Source: a virus. Taken from it: DNA of 64,000 nt. Below, piece by piece: positions 1-8,612 of the stretch (position 1 is its first letter; each line of letters starts with the position of its first letter). The notes under the pieces are model-generated. The model was not told the origin of the DNA and did no database searches. It saw only the letters and a program-made list of their open reading frames with translations. The stretch covers positions 1 to 64,000 of IMG/VR virus record IMGVR_UViG_3300028581_000028. One strand, given 5' to 3'. The position numbers were made by a program, and so were the translations under genes.

Positions 1-103
1 ATTTATAACCAGTACCATCGGCATCGTAAAAAATATGCCCTTTATATTTATCGGAGGCTCTTTCTACCGTTACTCCATCTTTAGTTACTGCAGTTTTTTT
101 CAT
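1..103 (-). CDS. Hypothetical protein, 5' end only
   Basis: The first 34 codons of a gene that runs off the left edge. The visible start is MKKTAVTKDG, and the rest is hydrophilic with an aspartate/glycine-rich stretch near the edge. The ATG at 103 is preceded on the minus strand by an A-rich leader, as for the other genes here. It follows the glycine-rich gene by 13 nt and so probably belongs to the same transcript. No function can be assigned from this fragment. Confidence 0.6.
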   Translation of the reverse strand, partial: MKKTAVTKDGVTVERASDKYKGHIFYDADGTGYK

Positions 104-116
104 TTATTTTAATTTT

Positions 117-437
117 TTATAATCCAAATGCTACTGCTGGTACAACTCCGCAATCAACGAGAGTATATTGTCCCAGCCAATTTTTTTCATAACAGAGTCC
201 GTTTGCGTCTACCCAGTACGCACCATTCCAGTAAAAGCCACCGCCACCAATTACAAATGGTCTTCTTCCTCCACGATGACCACCAAAGTGTCCACCGCCA
301 CCGTGTCCGCCACGACCTCCACCGCCTCTATGTCCGCCTCCGCCTCTTACGTTGGATACAGTATCATCGCCATTAGATAACACTTCATTGGTTGTGTTTG
401 TTATCCGTATTATTGGGTAAGCTGTTATTATTTTCAT
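117..437 (-). CDS. Glycine/histidine-rich protein, possible structural
   Basis: A 106-residue protein. Its N-terminus (MKIITAYPII) closely resembles that of the 208-residue protein at 7958-8584 (MKITTAYPVI), which suggests a shared targeting or assembly signal. Residues about 32-65 are a Gly/His/Arg-rich low-complexity tract built from GGH and RGG units. The C-terminal part is aromatic, with YWNGAYWVDANG and two cysteines (in GLCYE and VDCG). There is no signal peptide or membrane segment. It lies at the end of the virion block, so a minor structural role is inferred only from context. Confidence 0.7.
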   Translation of the reverse strand: MKIITAYPIIRITNTTNEVLSNGDDTVSNVRGGGGHRGGGGRGGHGGGGHFGGHRGGRRPFVIGGGGFYWNGAYWVDANGLCYEKNWLGQYTLVDCGVVPAVAFGL

Positions 438-447
438 AATTAATTTA

Positions 448-609
448 TTATTTTGAATGCTTGGTTATATGCGAAAATAGGGCAGTTATACCCAATACGG
501 ATACAATAAGAGCAAGAGTTTGAATACGGTTGTGCCATAACATTTCCGTGCTTTTCTTTTCAAGACTTACGAGTCTTTCTTGTGTACTAATATCGGAATT
601 ATTTTCCAC
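448..609 (-). CDS. Small coiled-coil plus membrane-segment protein (XhlA-like topology)
   Basis: A 53-codon reading frame starting at GTG (609) inside the last codons of the upstream gene, an overlap of 11 nt. Residues about 8-24 are a charged heptad-like helix (ERLVSLEKKS), followed by one hydrophobic segment at about 30-46 (TLALIVSVLGITALF). This short-coil-then-membrane layout resembles the XhlA/holin-accessory family. It lies next to the peptidoglycan hydrolase genes, so a lysis role is possible. An alternative is a small virion membrane protein. Family assignment is uncertain. Confidence 0.55.
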   Translation of the reverse strand: MENNSDISTQERLVSLEKKSTEMLWHNRIQTLALIVSVLGITALFSHITKHSK

Positions 610-1168
610 CTTTTTTCATTTTTTTATAAACTACAAAACCGATGATTCCGAGTACTACTACAACACCGACTGCTATGCCGATTTTTGCTCCAGTACTCAT
701 TCCCTTTTCAGATCCTCCGCTTGGAGTGTCTTTTGCGAGTGCGTTTGCCAAAGCAATATCTCCAGCAACACCTTTCTCACTTGCCTTTGCAGACATCTGC
801 TGGGCTTTTGCCTGATCACGTTTCGAGAGATTTTTCTGCAGTTGACCTTGTGCTTTTAAGCCTCTGGCTTCTGCTTTTGACTTAGCTCTTAAGTCTCTTC
901 TTGCGTTTCGTCTTGCCCTACTTTTTGCATCCAGCCCAAAGAGGTTATAATAATCCTCTTCGTTTCCCTCGCCATCGAGGTGCGAAAACACCCTTTGACC
1001 AATAAAGGCTCTGGTTGTTTTGTCTTTGAAGCCACCCTCTGCACAAAAGAATTCATTTAAGTCTCTGCCATTATAACTCTGTAATCCCTTTGTATATACA
1101 TAGTCAAGACGTGTCCCATCAATGCCTTGAGTAAACTCGTCCTTTAGGTTTGAATTGCTATAATTCAT
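599..1168 (-). CDS. Virion-type protein with basic domain and C-terminal membrane anchor
   Basis: A 189-residue protein of unknown function. An N-terminal half carries the motif CAEGG at residues 42-46. A central Arg/Lys/Ala-rich helix follows (residues about 78-125, AKSRARRNARRD). One membrane segment lies at about 160-181, with the tail KKMKKGGK. The segment is preceded by KGMSTGAKIGIAVG, nearly identical to the anchors of the proteins at 7958 and 10818. The basic helix resembles the basic modules of the 10818 protein, so a DNA- or membrane-contacting virion component is inferred. Confidence 0.8.
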   Translation of the reverse strand: MNYSNSNLKDEFTQGIDGTRLDYVYTKGLQSYNGRDLNEFFCAEGGFKDKTTRAFIGQRVFSHLDGEGNEEDYYNLFGLDAKSRARRNARRDLRAKSKAEARGLKAQGQLQKNLSKRDQAKAQQMSAKASEKGVAGDIALANALAKDTPSGGSEKGMSTGAKIGIAVGVVVVLGIIGFVVYKKMKKGGK

Positions 1169-1174
1169 AATCGG

Positions 1175-1792
1175 TTATTTTTTCTTAATTAATGTTTTGT
1201 AAATTATAAATAAAGCAACCATCACCGCTACCGTAATACCGATTGTGATCGCTGGATGTTCTTTGATAGTATCAACTCCTTTTTGTACTCCCTCGTTAAT
1301 AGCTTCCGTTACTTGCGTAAAAGTAGACTTGGCATAATCTGCCTCTTCTTTCCGCCTTCCCCGTAATAGTTCTTGTTGTTTTGGAGGTAATTTTTTGTTA
1401 TCGTTATAAGTACTGGTTACGATTGCGTCTGCCAGTTTATTTACATCCCCAGTTTTTGCAGATTCCCTAATCGCTGGTTTTGTAATACTACCGTAATTAT
1501 ACGCAATAGATAATAGGGCAGTACGAGCTGGTTCTGGAAGCTTGTTATAAGCATCACCTATTTGTCTTTTTACTACTGGCTCGAAATCTTGTTTAATTCT
1601 TCTGGCAATGTCTTTCTCTGCCATTTCTCGTGTTGTAACATCTGTTTTTACAACTTTTCGAAACGTACCATCTGGCAGAGTTATAGTATCGCTACCGTAT
1701 CCGAGTCTGTATGCGTTTACGTCCCAATAAGGCTTACTGCTATAACCCTCGAATTTTTTTATAAAATTTGCTACGTTATCGTAAAATGCCAT
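1175..1792 (-). CDS. Membrane-anchored GH24-type phage lysozyme
   Basis: A 205-residue muramidase-like protein. Residues 10-36 match the T4-lysozyme (GH24) active-site region: Glu15 in KKFEGY is the predicted acid and Asp24 in YWDVNAY lies nine residues on, as in T4 lysozyme, followed by GYGSDT. A core with ALLSIAYNYG (about 110-120) fits the family. Unlike soluble lysozymes it ends in one hydrophobic helix (about 180-198) and a lysine tail, so it is probably tethered to a membrane. That suggests a virion-carried enzyme that opens peptidoglycan during entry, rather than only a lysis endolysin. Confidence 0.85.
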   Translation of the reverse strand: MAFYDNVANFIKKFEGYSSKPYWDVNAYRLGYGSDTITLPDGTFRKVVKTDVTTREMAEKDIARRIKQDFEPVVKRQIGDAYNKLPEPARTALLSIAYNYGSITKPAIRESAKTGDVNKLADAIVTSTYNDNKKLPPKQQELLRGRRKEEADYAKSTFTQVTEAINEGVQKGVDTIKEHPAITIGITVAVMVALFIIYKTLIKKK

Positions 1793-1801
1793 AATATTTT
1801 T

Positions 1802-2404
1802 TTATTCTATATCATTTATAAACAATGCTATTTTCTCTCCACCTTGTTTTATTAATGAATTTGGAGGACTCCCAGCCCGTAAGCCTTCCTTTGTCCTCGA
1901 TTCAATAGCCACTTGCACAAGTTGATTGGGATCAGTTATTCCTTTTGCAACTGCAGATGAGAAGTCGGAAGCAAATTTTTGAAACCACCCCGATCCGTTC
2001 CACGTTGCATAAATAAAATTAAACAACAACCGCTTGTCGCTGTTTACAATATCTCTCGCATTGGGAGATAAATAACGCTTTGCTAAAGCCTCATATTCTG
2101 GCAACATTATATTGCCAACATAGACCTTTAACTGTTTTGCTAAAGCACCTCCTTTGTAATTCCATTTCCAGAGTGTCTTTGCATTAGCGTCATCGATTGC
2201 CTTCCAAAATAAAACTCCAGATGGGGTTAAGTTGATCCGCCCCCCAGCTTTGCGATCTATTCCGAACATAGTTTCGCCACTATTAGCATAACGCTGGTCT
2301 TTTACACGACCATCTGCTAACATTAAAGGATGATAATAACCGCCCTCAAGTTTATCAATAACTAAAGCGGTTATTCCCTTAAATATGTTTACGTCTACTG
2401 CCAT
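1802..2404 (-). CDS. Putative GH108-like peptidoglycan hydrolase
   Basis: A 200-residue protein whose N-terminus has the KLEGGYYHP motif (Glu20), followed by SGETMFGIDRKAGG. This resembles the EGGY...G.T..GI active-site block of GH108 and related phage muramidases. Later segments (YATWNGSGWF, about 132-141) fit the helical C-terminal half of such enzymes. There is no membrane anchor. It sits 9 nt from the GH24-type lysozyme, and two different wall hydrolases side by side suggest separate entry and lysis roles. Family assignment is by motif only. Confidence 0.65.
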   Translation of the reverse strand: MAVDVNIFKGITALVIDKLEGGYYHPLMLADGRVKDQRYANSGETMFGIDRKAGGRINLTPSGVLFWKAIDDANAKTLWKWNYKGGALAKQLKVYVGNIMLPEYEALAKRYLSPNARDIVNSDKRLLFNFIYATWNGSGWFQKFASDFSSAVAKGITDPNQLVQVAIESRTKEGLRAGSPPNSLIKQGGEKIALFINDIE

Positions 2405-2439
2405 CGTTAATCTTGCTAACTAATTGATACACTCCGAGA

Positions 2440-2463
2440 ATTACCGCAATGTGATTGCGTAAT
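2440..2463 (-). terminator. Hairpin between lysin genes
   Basis: A ten-base-pair stem with one bulged C (ATTACCGCAAT / ATTGCGTAAT) and a 3-nt loop. It lies in the 80-nt gap after the 2485-3195 gene and before the 1802-2404 gene. No U-run follows on the minus strand, so it may be an attenuator, an RNA-processing or stability element, or a weak terminator rather than a classical one. Confidence 0.35.
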
Positions 2464-2484
2464 AAGAAGTACTTAAAGCGGACA

Positions 2485-3195
2485 CTACGGAGCAATGTTG
2501 GTGTAATTCTTACTTTGTAAATAAACGTCTTTCAACGCTTTGCCATAAGAATTAGTCTCATTATTCCAAGTATAGTCCGTTACGATTGCCTTTGCCTTAA
2601 TCCAGCCTTGTTTACTGGTATTTCCAACGAATTTAGCAACTGGTTTAGCCCCATCCATAACGATCTTTCCGATAACGAATTTTTTATCTACTGCTGGGTA
2701 GTTAAAAGCGTTATCTGTAGACTGCTTTGGATAAAGGTTATCGCCATTCTTAAAGTTATTGCTTTTCGCTGGGGTTGTTAGCTTAAGGTATTCAGCACCG
2801 TAAACCGCCCAAGCCTTTTGTGTAGACGTTCCGAAGTTACCGTAACCGCTTCCTTTTAAAAGGAAATTGCCATTAGTTAATGCTGGATTTTTAGCACCAA
2901 CCCATTTTAAACCTTTTTTATCAAGCCAGTCTTGGAACTTCATTACTTCGGAAGGACTCGAAGGCATACCATCACCTTGTGTCACTACTGGTAGGGGTGT
3001 ATTTACGATAACCTCTGGTGTAGTATTCACATTTGTCTGGTTTTGGTCTACCTTCGGCAGTTCCGATGTTAATAAGGCATCGGCTTTTTCTTTTTCCTTT
3101 GCCTTTTTACGTTTCCACAAAAGATAACCGCCTATTGCTCCCAGTACCAAAAAACTTGCGATAACGAGTATCGTCTTTTTTGTGTTTGGTTGCAT
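2485..3195 (-). CDS. Membrane-anchored peptidoglycan-binding-like protein
   Basis: A 236-residue protein. An N-terminal membrane helix (residues about 8-27) is followed by a lysine-rich stretch, then a Thr/Pro/Asn-rich linker. From about residue 85 comes a domain with FQDWLDKKGLKW and GYGNFGTSTQKAW. This resembles the PG_binding_1 fold, in which a helix is followed by G.G..G..T..A. A similar module occurs in the 7958-8584 protein. It sits beside the two wall hydrolases and could dock the particle or the lysins to peptidoglycan. The fold call is by pattern only. Confidence 0.65.
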   Translation of the reverse strand: MQPNTKKTILVIASFLVLGAIGGYLLWKRKKAKEKEKADALLTSELPKVDQNQTNVNTTPEVIVNTPLPVVTQGDGMPSSPSEVMKFQDWLDKKGLKWVGAKNPALTNGNFLLKGSGYGNFGTSTQKAWAVYGAEYLKLTTPAKSNNFKNGDNLYPKQSTDNAFNYPAVDKKFVIGKIVMDGAKPVAKFVGNTSKQGWIKAKAIVTDYTWNNETNSYGKALKDVYLQSKNYTNIAP

Positions 3196-3200
3196 AGTTC

Positions 3201-3428
3201 TTATTTCTTAGTAACGGTTTCTTTGGTTGGTTGGCTTTTTTTAGCTTTGATACTTGCAGAAATGATTGCACCAGCAACTGCTCCAACAAGAGTACCAACA
3301 ACTAATTTCCAAGTTTTGTCAGCTTTGATAACTTTTTTAGTTACAAGGAATCCAGCAACTGCTCCAATTCCAGTACCAATAAGGTTGTGTTGACCTTTTG
3401 CGATGATTTCTCTTACTTTGTTTGCCAT
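3201..3428 (-). CDS. Small two-membrane-segment protein
   Basis: A 75-residue protein with two Gly/Ala-rich hydrophobic segments (residues about 16-30 and 42-60; GTGIGAVAGFLV and VVGTLVGAVAGAIISA) and a lysine/threonine-rich tail. The glycine-zipper pattern suggests tight helix packing in a membrane. It resembles the C-terminal halves of the 9487 and 12090 proteins. A virion membrane protein is the favoured role; a holin is an alternative because of the neighbouring lysins. Confidence 0.75.
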   Translation of the reverse strand: MANKVREIIAKGQHNLIGTGIGAVAGFLVTKKVIKADKTWKLVVGTLVGAVAGAIISASIKAKKSQPTKETVTKK

Positions 3429-3472
3429 TTTCGTTTGATTTTAATTAAACACTATTTATTTATTACAGAATT

Positions 3473-3979
3473 TTAAAATTTATAAGGTATTTTCCTTGCG
3501 GTCAATATTTGATTTATTTTTTGCACATACACTGCATCCATATCATCAACAATTGCGGATGACATAGTACCCTTAAAATCTGGAGCTGGATTCCCTTTGC
3601 CAGAAGCTACTGTACGGACACCATAACTTTGCATAACTCCCAAGAGATCAAGATAAGTTGGGATAGACATAAACGCTTGTAAGATTGCTAAGTTATCCGT
3701 TCCCCAGCCATCCATTGCAGTATGAATTTTATTCGCCAACCCCAGCCATTGAGCTTTTGTTAATTTGGGCTTCTCGCCTTTTGACATTAACTGTACCAAC
3801 TCGTTATTAATTTGTTGGTCTTGTTGTCTTTCGCCTTGTTCTTTAACTAAATCGGTACTCTTTTTATAAATTTTATATGCGACTATTAGTACAGCACCAA
3901 CAACTACAACACCAATTAAACCCTTCGCCCAAGTTGGCATCCCAGTAAAACTCTCCTTTGCGAAATTTTGCTTTGCCAT
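3473..3979 (-). CDS. Membrane protein with annexin-like repeat
   Basis: A 168-residue protein. One membrane helix (about 18-36) is followed by a charged stretch. A single helical unit at about 78-122 carries GWGTD at residues 91-95 in the context AMDGWGTDNLAIL. This matches the start of an annexin repeat (GxGTDE...I), where the loop binds calcium and phospholipid. Bacterial annexin-like units are known in a few cell-surface proteins. A membrane-binding or fusion-related function during entry is inferred, and only one repeat is visible. Confidence 0.65.
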   Translation of the reverse strand: MAKQNFAKESFTGMPTWAKGLIGVVVVGAVLIVAYKIYKKSTDLVKEQGERQQDQQINNELVQLMSKGEKPKLTKAQWLGLANKIHTAMDGWGTDNLAILQAFMSIPTYLDLLGVMQSYGVRTVASGKGNPAPDFKGTMSSAIVDDMDAVYVQKINQILTARKIPYKF

Positions 3980-3991
3980 ATTTTTATTTTT

Positions 3992-5938
3992 TTATTGCCA
4001 TACGTTTTTATCTGTAGCCTCGTTATTTACCCCAGTAGCACCCTTCCAAATAGTCATATTATCAGAAGTGTTCAAGTAAGCGGTTAATAGGGTTGAACCC
4101 ACATTAGCAACCGAGTGATTGGCGATAATATCACCAGCCAATGCCACTGCTACGGGAGTAAATACAAACTGAAGCGTATTTCCGACTACTGTATTATCTG
4201 GCATAAATATGTGGGGAATTACTCCACCCAATCCTACGATATTGTTTATGTTTTTACCCGTTGAATTAAGGCATTTAAACTCCCCAATAAAAGATGTATC
4301 GGCTGGGAGTGTTAAAACACCCAAAGCATAAATTAAAGGATCGTTTAAATCTAAAGTATATTGCCAGTTGCTATAACTATGCCTTACGCATCTTTTTGTA
4401 TATACTACCGATACGATTTTAATATATACAAAAAAGTCTGATATATCACAATTCTCAACCTCTCCAGTTAGCGTTATACTATCCGACTCAAAGATAGCTT
4501 TGTGTTTTAATCGGTTCATTATAAAATTTCCGTTAACCGATACGTTTATCTGTACCTTAGACTGCCCGATTAAATTATTATAAGTAACATCTCCGCCACC
4601 AGCAATAGAACCTACCGTTAAAATAGAAGACTCTACAATCGTATTGTTTTCTACAAATCTTCCGTTTGAGGTTGTTGTATTTATTAAAAGTGAACTTCCA
4701 TTCCCAGCCACGTAATTGAATCTTACGCTACCCCTTGTATCGTTTAATCGTATTGCACCACCAGAATTTATTAAATTAAACGATACAATTCCAGCTCCTA
4801 TCGCCCCACCGCTATATGTATCGTCTTCAAGTAGTCCATCGTGTATAATATTAGAATCAAAATTCACGACACTATTTCTGCAATTCATAATACAACTACC
4901 AACCAGCTTATTTTTTGTAACAACATCTCTACCCCATTGAAAAAATAAAAGGGAGTTGAGTAATCCACGAATAAATAAGTCGACCTCATTCAACCGTTTA
5001 TCTGCCCGATAAATTATTGTATTGGTAAATACGTTGTATTTAACGAAATCTGTTTCGAGAATATATCCAGTAGTATCGCTTTTTGCCAATACAGACCAGT
5101 TTACTAAGTCGGTATGTGGGGCTGTTCCCCAAGCACCAGTTAAATTAACGTAATGGAGGTTATTCCAGATAACCACATTTCCGATTACTACAGGCTGAAC
5201 ATTAGCCGACCATAAGCCCAGTTGACCAGCAAAGCCAACAACTCCCGTATAAACTCCTACTCCTTGAAAATCGGGGTTCAAAAACAATCCAGCACCTTGT
5301 ATAGATACGGAGTTGTTTGTTACACCTTGAATAACGACACCCAAGTCTGCAAATGAGTTATCGGTTATTTTATAAAATTGTCCTTTAACTACAGTAAAGC
5401 CAGATATCAATGCCAACATTTGTGCATTTGTTAGCGTTACAATAGAAGCACCATCAATAGTTATTACGGTTGCATTATTTATCGCATCATCCGAAGCAAC
5501 AACTCCAGCACCAACAAAATTTAATCTTAACCGTTGCGGTAATGCCAAGCCCTCGTCTTGTATAACGTGTCCAGCTACACCGCCACCGCCACCAGCAGTT
5601 ACACTATACTGCCCAATATAATTAGTATCGCTTGTAACACGCACCACAAAACTTGATGCGTTTGCGGTCATTACATAACTCGATACCCCGTTAATTAAAA
5701 AGCCAAGAGGGGCATCAATAGTGATGTTGTTTATAGAAGCATTATTGCTTTTGTCTACAATATATAATTTCCATTGGGTACTCCATTTTCCTTGAGGTAT
5801 TCCAAGCAATTGAATACCAACCGCACCAGCAGAAGTATCACATAAAAGAACACTATCGTCTTGGCGAACAAGGTTAACCAGCCCGATAATCGTTCTTATG
5901 TTATTCCCGTATTTTTGTTCAAATAAGTTGGTAGCCAT
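3992..5938 (-). CDS. Receptor-binding spike / beta-helix fibre protein
   Basis: A 648-residue protein, the largest in the virion block. Residues about 1-180 hold beta-rich domains and a linker typical of phage fibres (QDEGLALPQRLRLNFVGAG, then DDAINNATVITIDG). The middle part (about 320-500) has many short Asn- and Val-rich rungs such as FNYVAGNGSSLL and NNTIVESSILTV, consistent with a right-handed parallel beta-helix. The C-terminus is a further beta domain. Its likely role is host recognition, possibly with glycan cleavage. No catalytic residues can be assigned by eye. Confidence 0.75.
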   Translation of the reverse strand: MATNLFEQKYGNNIRTIIGLVNLVRQDDSVLLCDTSAGAVGIQLLGIPQGKWSTQWKLYIVDKSNNASINNITIDAPLGFLINGVSSYVMTANASSFVVRVTSDTNYIGQYSVTAGGGGGVAGHVIQDEGLALPQRLRLNFVGAGVVASDDAINNATVITIDGASIVTLTNAQMLALISGFTVVKGQFYKITDNSFADLGVVIQGVTNNSVSIQGAGLFLNPDFQGVGVYTGVVGFAGQLGLWSANVQPVVIGNVVIWNNLHYVNLTGAWGTAPHTDLVNWSVLAKSDTTGYILETDFVKYNVFTNTIIYRADKRLNEVDLFIRGLLNSLLFFQWGRDVVTKNKLVGSCIMNCRNSVVNFDSNIIHDGLLEDDTYSGGAIGAGIVSFNLINSGGAIRLNDTRGSVRFNYVAGNGSSLLINTTTSNGRFVENNTIVESSILTVGSIAGGGDVTYNNLIGQSKVQINVSVNGNFIMNRLKHKAIFESDSITLTGEVENCDISDFFVYIKIVSVVYTKRCVRHSYSNWQYTLDLNDPLIYALGVLTLPADTSFIGEFKCLNSTGKNINNIVGLGGVIPHIFMPDNTVVGNTLQFVFTPVAVALAGDIIANHSVANVGSTLLTAYLNTSDNMTIWKGATGVNNEATDKNVWQ

Positions 5939-5940
5939 TC

Positions 5941-7146
5941 TTATAATAATTTTTTGCTTGTCCTTGCTTCGTTAAAAAACAACTTTCTTAAATCTCTCTG
6001 CTCGTAGAAAAACGCAAATGTCACCGTATTCCCAGCGAGTACCTTATATTCGAGTACATCCATCCCATTAGGAATAAATGGTCGGTTTAGGTTACAGTCG
6101 ATATTAAAAAATACAATATCGTTTGCAACCTGCATATTATCCACTTGTAATTGCAACTGGATTGGATCGATTTTTTGTTTACCCTCAGAGTTTTTATTTT
6201 TAAAAATCAAGGGTTGGTTTATTTGTTGTTGAAGCGTTGCTCCAGCAAAAGTAAACTTAGCATTCGGGATGTGCATTGGGTTACCGAGTATGTTAAACAT
6301 AACATCAGAATAACTCACCAACCCCCCAGCTACTTGTATTTTGTTGTTTAAATTTCCAGATGTAGAGTATAAATAATCAAGAGGCATAGATGGGTTAAAT
6401 AACTCAACTACAAAGTCTAATGCCGAGTTGTTATTCATTGTAAAGATTAACTCTTTTAGCTTTTTACCTTTGTAGTACCCAACATTTTTTACGTTCAAAG
6501 AACATTTATCGCCCTTTAATATCATATCGTCCAGTCCTTGAACGATCACGGTTTGATCTCTTGGTACAAGAACCCTCTGAAGAGTTTTTGAGTTTTTGCC
6601 CTTGCCAACTAATTTTGCACGTCCCCCAACCAATCGTCCACTATCATCCACCATCCCAACTCCAACCTTTTTTGTCAAAGGCTTTCTTGTTTTTGGGCGA
6701 ACTTGCATTGGTCTGCTTAAGGCTGGGTTTTTTTTGCGAAGTATCGGCTGGTTACCAACGGGTACTCCTCTGCGGACTGTTTTTATGGCTACATTGCCAG
6801 TTTTCCTTCGAACCTTGCCCTTCTTTGCAGTCCGATTAACACGTCTTAGCGAAGTTTTAAAGTCGCCTTTAAACTGGCTAAAATCGATATCTAAAATATA
6901 ATCATCAGGGTTTTCGTCCTCGCTACCATCGTAAACCTCTTCGTTATCATCATCGGCTACTTGTTGGTCGCCCCCTGCATCGTAATATTCTTCATCGCCC
7001 TCTGCCTCAAAATACCTTTCTCCGCCTTGTTCTATGACAAAAGCATCATCCCCACTCTCTACTTCGCTTTGAGAGGCGATGCCATCATTAAGAAAATCAT
7101 CAAAAATGTCTTCTTGGTAAGGGTTATATGTATTTGTATCTGCCAT
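5941..7146 (-). CDS. Beta-rich structural protein, candidate second capsid protein
   Basis: A 401-residue protein in three parts. The first (1-95) is acidic and disordered, with FEAEGDEEYYDAGG at about 46-58. The second (about 100-195) is strongly basic (KKGKVRRKTG, RKKNPALSRP). The third (about 205-401) is beta-rich, with alternating hydrophobic strands such as ELIFTMNNNSALDFVVEL and VTFAFFYEQRDL. The last part has the size of one jelly-roll domain. It lies 3 nt from the spike gene. It could be a capsid, penton or spike-base protein; the AEG at 48-50 may mark removal of the acidic leader. Confidence 0.6.
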   Translation of the reverse strand: MADTNTYNPYQEDIFDDFLNDGIASQSEVESGDDAFVIEQGGERYFEAEGDEEYYDAGGDQQVADDDNEEVYDGSEDENPDDYILDIDFSQFKGDFKTSLRRVNRTAKKGKVRRKTGNVAIKTVRRGVPVGNQPILRKKNPALSRPMQVRPKTRKPLTKKVGVGMVDDSGRLVGGRAKLVGKGKNSKTLQRVLVPRDQTVIVQGLDDMILKGDKCSLNVKNVGYYKGKKLKELIFTMNNNSALDFVVELFNPSMPLDYLYSTSGNLNNKIQVAGGLVSYSDVMFNILGNPMHIPNAKFTFAGATLQQQINQPLIFKNKNSEGKQKIDPIQLQLQVDNMQVANDIVFFNIDCNLNRPFIPNGMDVLEYKVLAGNTVTFAFFYEQRDLRKLFFNEARTSKKLL

Positions 7147-7149
7147 ATT

Positions 7150-7935
7150 TTACATTAATTGAGCATATTCTTGATTTTCAAACCGTTTAATGTAGTCATT
7201 AATTTTTCGCATCCTTGCTATATTTTCGTCTGTTTGTGCCTTTAAAAACACATTTGCAAAAACACATATAGCATCTATTTTTGAAAAACCGCTTCCTAAA
7301 TATAGATATAAAGCATTAATGTCTGCACCCGTCTCGTGTCCTATTTGTAAGCCGATCTTCGGGTTTTTCCATTTGTGACAATACTCGTGAAGTACGATGA
7401 TAAACCTCATCGGGATTGTGTAGGGTACAAAACGATAAGCACTCGCTTCGATAAGACCAGTAGAATGCCCAATTCTTGCTGGGGTGCTTAACGGAGCTTT
7501 AGACATAAAGTCTCTTATGACGGGGAAGTATTTTATATTAAATCTCGCATCGGGACTCTGGTAAATAGTGCCATTTTGTTTTGGCTTTTCAAATCCACAT
7601 TTTTGCGAAAAGCTAATATCTAACTGCATAAACTCTTTTGTACCCTCGTCCAGCCAGATATTAAATTTCCTTAATGGTACTTCTTCGACTTTCATTTCGA
7701 AGCTTTCATCTCTCGTATCAACCGCATTAAAACAACCGATAAGTATTCTTTTTGGAGTGACTGGGAGTGAAAAATAAATCATCCTCGATCCATCAACAAC
7801 TATCTCCCTATCCGCATATTTACTATTATTACGAGCAACCTCTTGTACCCAGACACGAAACTTTTTCTTGCCACTACAGTTAATAGTGACATTCAACCTC
7901 ATCTCTCTGTTATTGCTTTCGTGTATTGCAAACAT
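7150..7935 (-). CDS. Putative zinc metallopeptidase in the virion block
   Basis: A 261-residue protein. HEYCH at residues 183-187 sits in a hydrophobic helix (FIIVLHEYCHKW) and is followed by GHETGADINAL at 199-209. HExxH plus a downstream Glu and an Asp-containing helix is the usual zincin metal site (His183, Glu184, His187, probably Glu201). The N-terminal 140 residues are beta-rich and unrecognised. It is encoded between structural genes, so it is a candidate maturation protease acting on virion proteins. The substrate is not known. Confidence 0.65.
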   Translation of the reverse strand: MFAIHESNNREMRLNVTINCSGKKKFRVWVQEVARNNSKYADREIVVDGSRMIYFSLPVTPKRILIGCFNAVDTRDESFEMKVEEVPLRKFNIWLDEGTKEFMQLDISFSQKCGFEKPKQNGTIYQSPDARFNIKYFPVIRDFMSKAPLSTPARIGHSTGLIEASAYRFVPYTIPMRFIIVLHEYCHKWKNPKIGLQIGHETGADINALYLYLGSGFSKIDAICVFANVFLKAQTDENIARMRKINDYIKRFENQEYAQLM

Positions 7936-7957
7936 TACTGTTTATTTTTTTTTGTTA

Positions 7958-8584
7958 TTATTTTGCTACTGCTGGGGCTGGTGTGCTTGGCTTTTTAGTT
8001 GCAAAGTAGATAATTGCACCTACTACTACAACGATCCCAACTCCTATTGCGATTTTAACTCCAGTACTCATTCCTTTTTTAGCAGTTGGATCTTCTGCTG
8101 GGGCATTTGTTGATACAAGGTCTGCCTCAGATGATTGTCCTCCACCACCGCCTCCGCCCATATTTAAGCCGAGTAATTCGCCCAGTTTATCAATTAAACC
8201 AGATTCCTTTGCTTTACCCCATACACCTTTGGCTTTATCCCAGTAATATCCTTTAGCTTTTTTCTCCTTAATTTCTTTTTCAGAAGGGGTGCTGGAACTT
8301 GTTCCGCTTTCAAATGCTGGTTTACCAGTTATATTGCCACCAGAGGAGGCTACTCCGCCAAGAGCAGTCCAAAATTTCTCAAAGTCTGCTCCGTAAGTTT
8401 TATAAGCCTTTTTAGATTTTGCTCCGTATTTACCATCGACCTTAAGGTTTGCACCTTTAGAGTTTGCAAAAATATGAAATTGTTTTACTTGTGCAGAATT
8501 CTCGCCATCAATATTTAAGTAGAAATCTTGGTAGTTCTCTCTTTTCTTATTGATAATAACTGGATATGCGGTTGTTATTTTCAT
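7958..8584 (-). CDS. Virion-type protein: PG-binding-like domain plus KGMSTG membrane anchor
   Basis: A 208-residue protein. The N-terminus MKITTAYPVI is shared with the 117-437 protein. Residues about 33-68 match the PG_binding_1 pattern (VKQFHIFANSKG, then LKVDGKYGAKSKKAYKTYGAD). A Gly/Ser-rich linker follows, with a run of seven glycines, and then the anchor KKGMSTGVKIAIGVG with one membrane helix (about 178-197). The domain probably faces the cell wall and the tail holds the protein in the virion membrane. Function is inferred from domain pattern and context. Confidence 0.75.
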   Translation of the reverse strand: MKITTAYPVIINKKRENYQDFYLNIDGENSAQVKQFHIFANSKGANLKVDGKYGAKSKKAYKTYGADFEKFWTALGGVASSGGNITGKPAFESGTSSSTPSEKEIKEKKAKGYYWDKAKGVWGKAKESGLIDKLGELLGLNMGGGGGGGQSSEADLVSTNAPAEDPTAKKGMSTGVKIAIGVGIVVVVGAIIYFATKKPSTPAPAVAK

Positions 8585-8612
8585 TGTATTTTTGTTTTTT
8601 TAGATTTCATTT

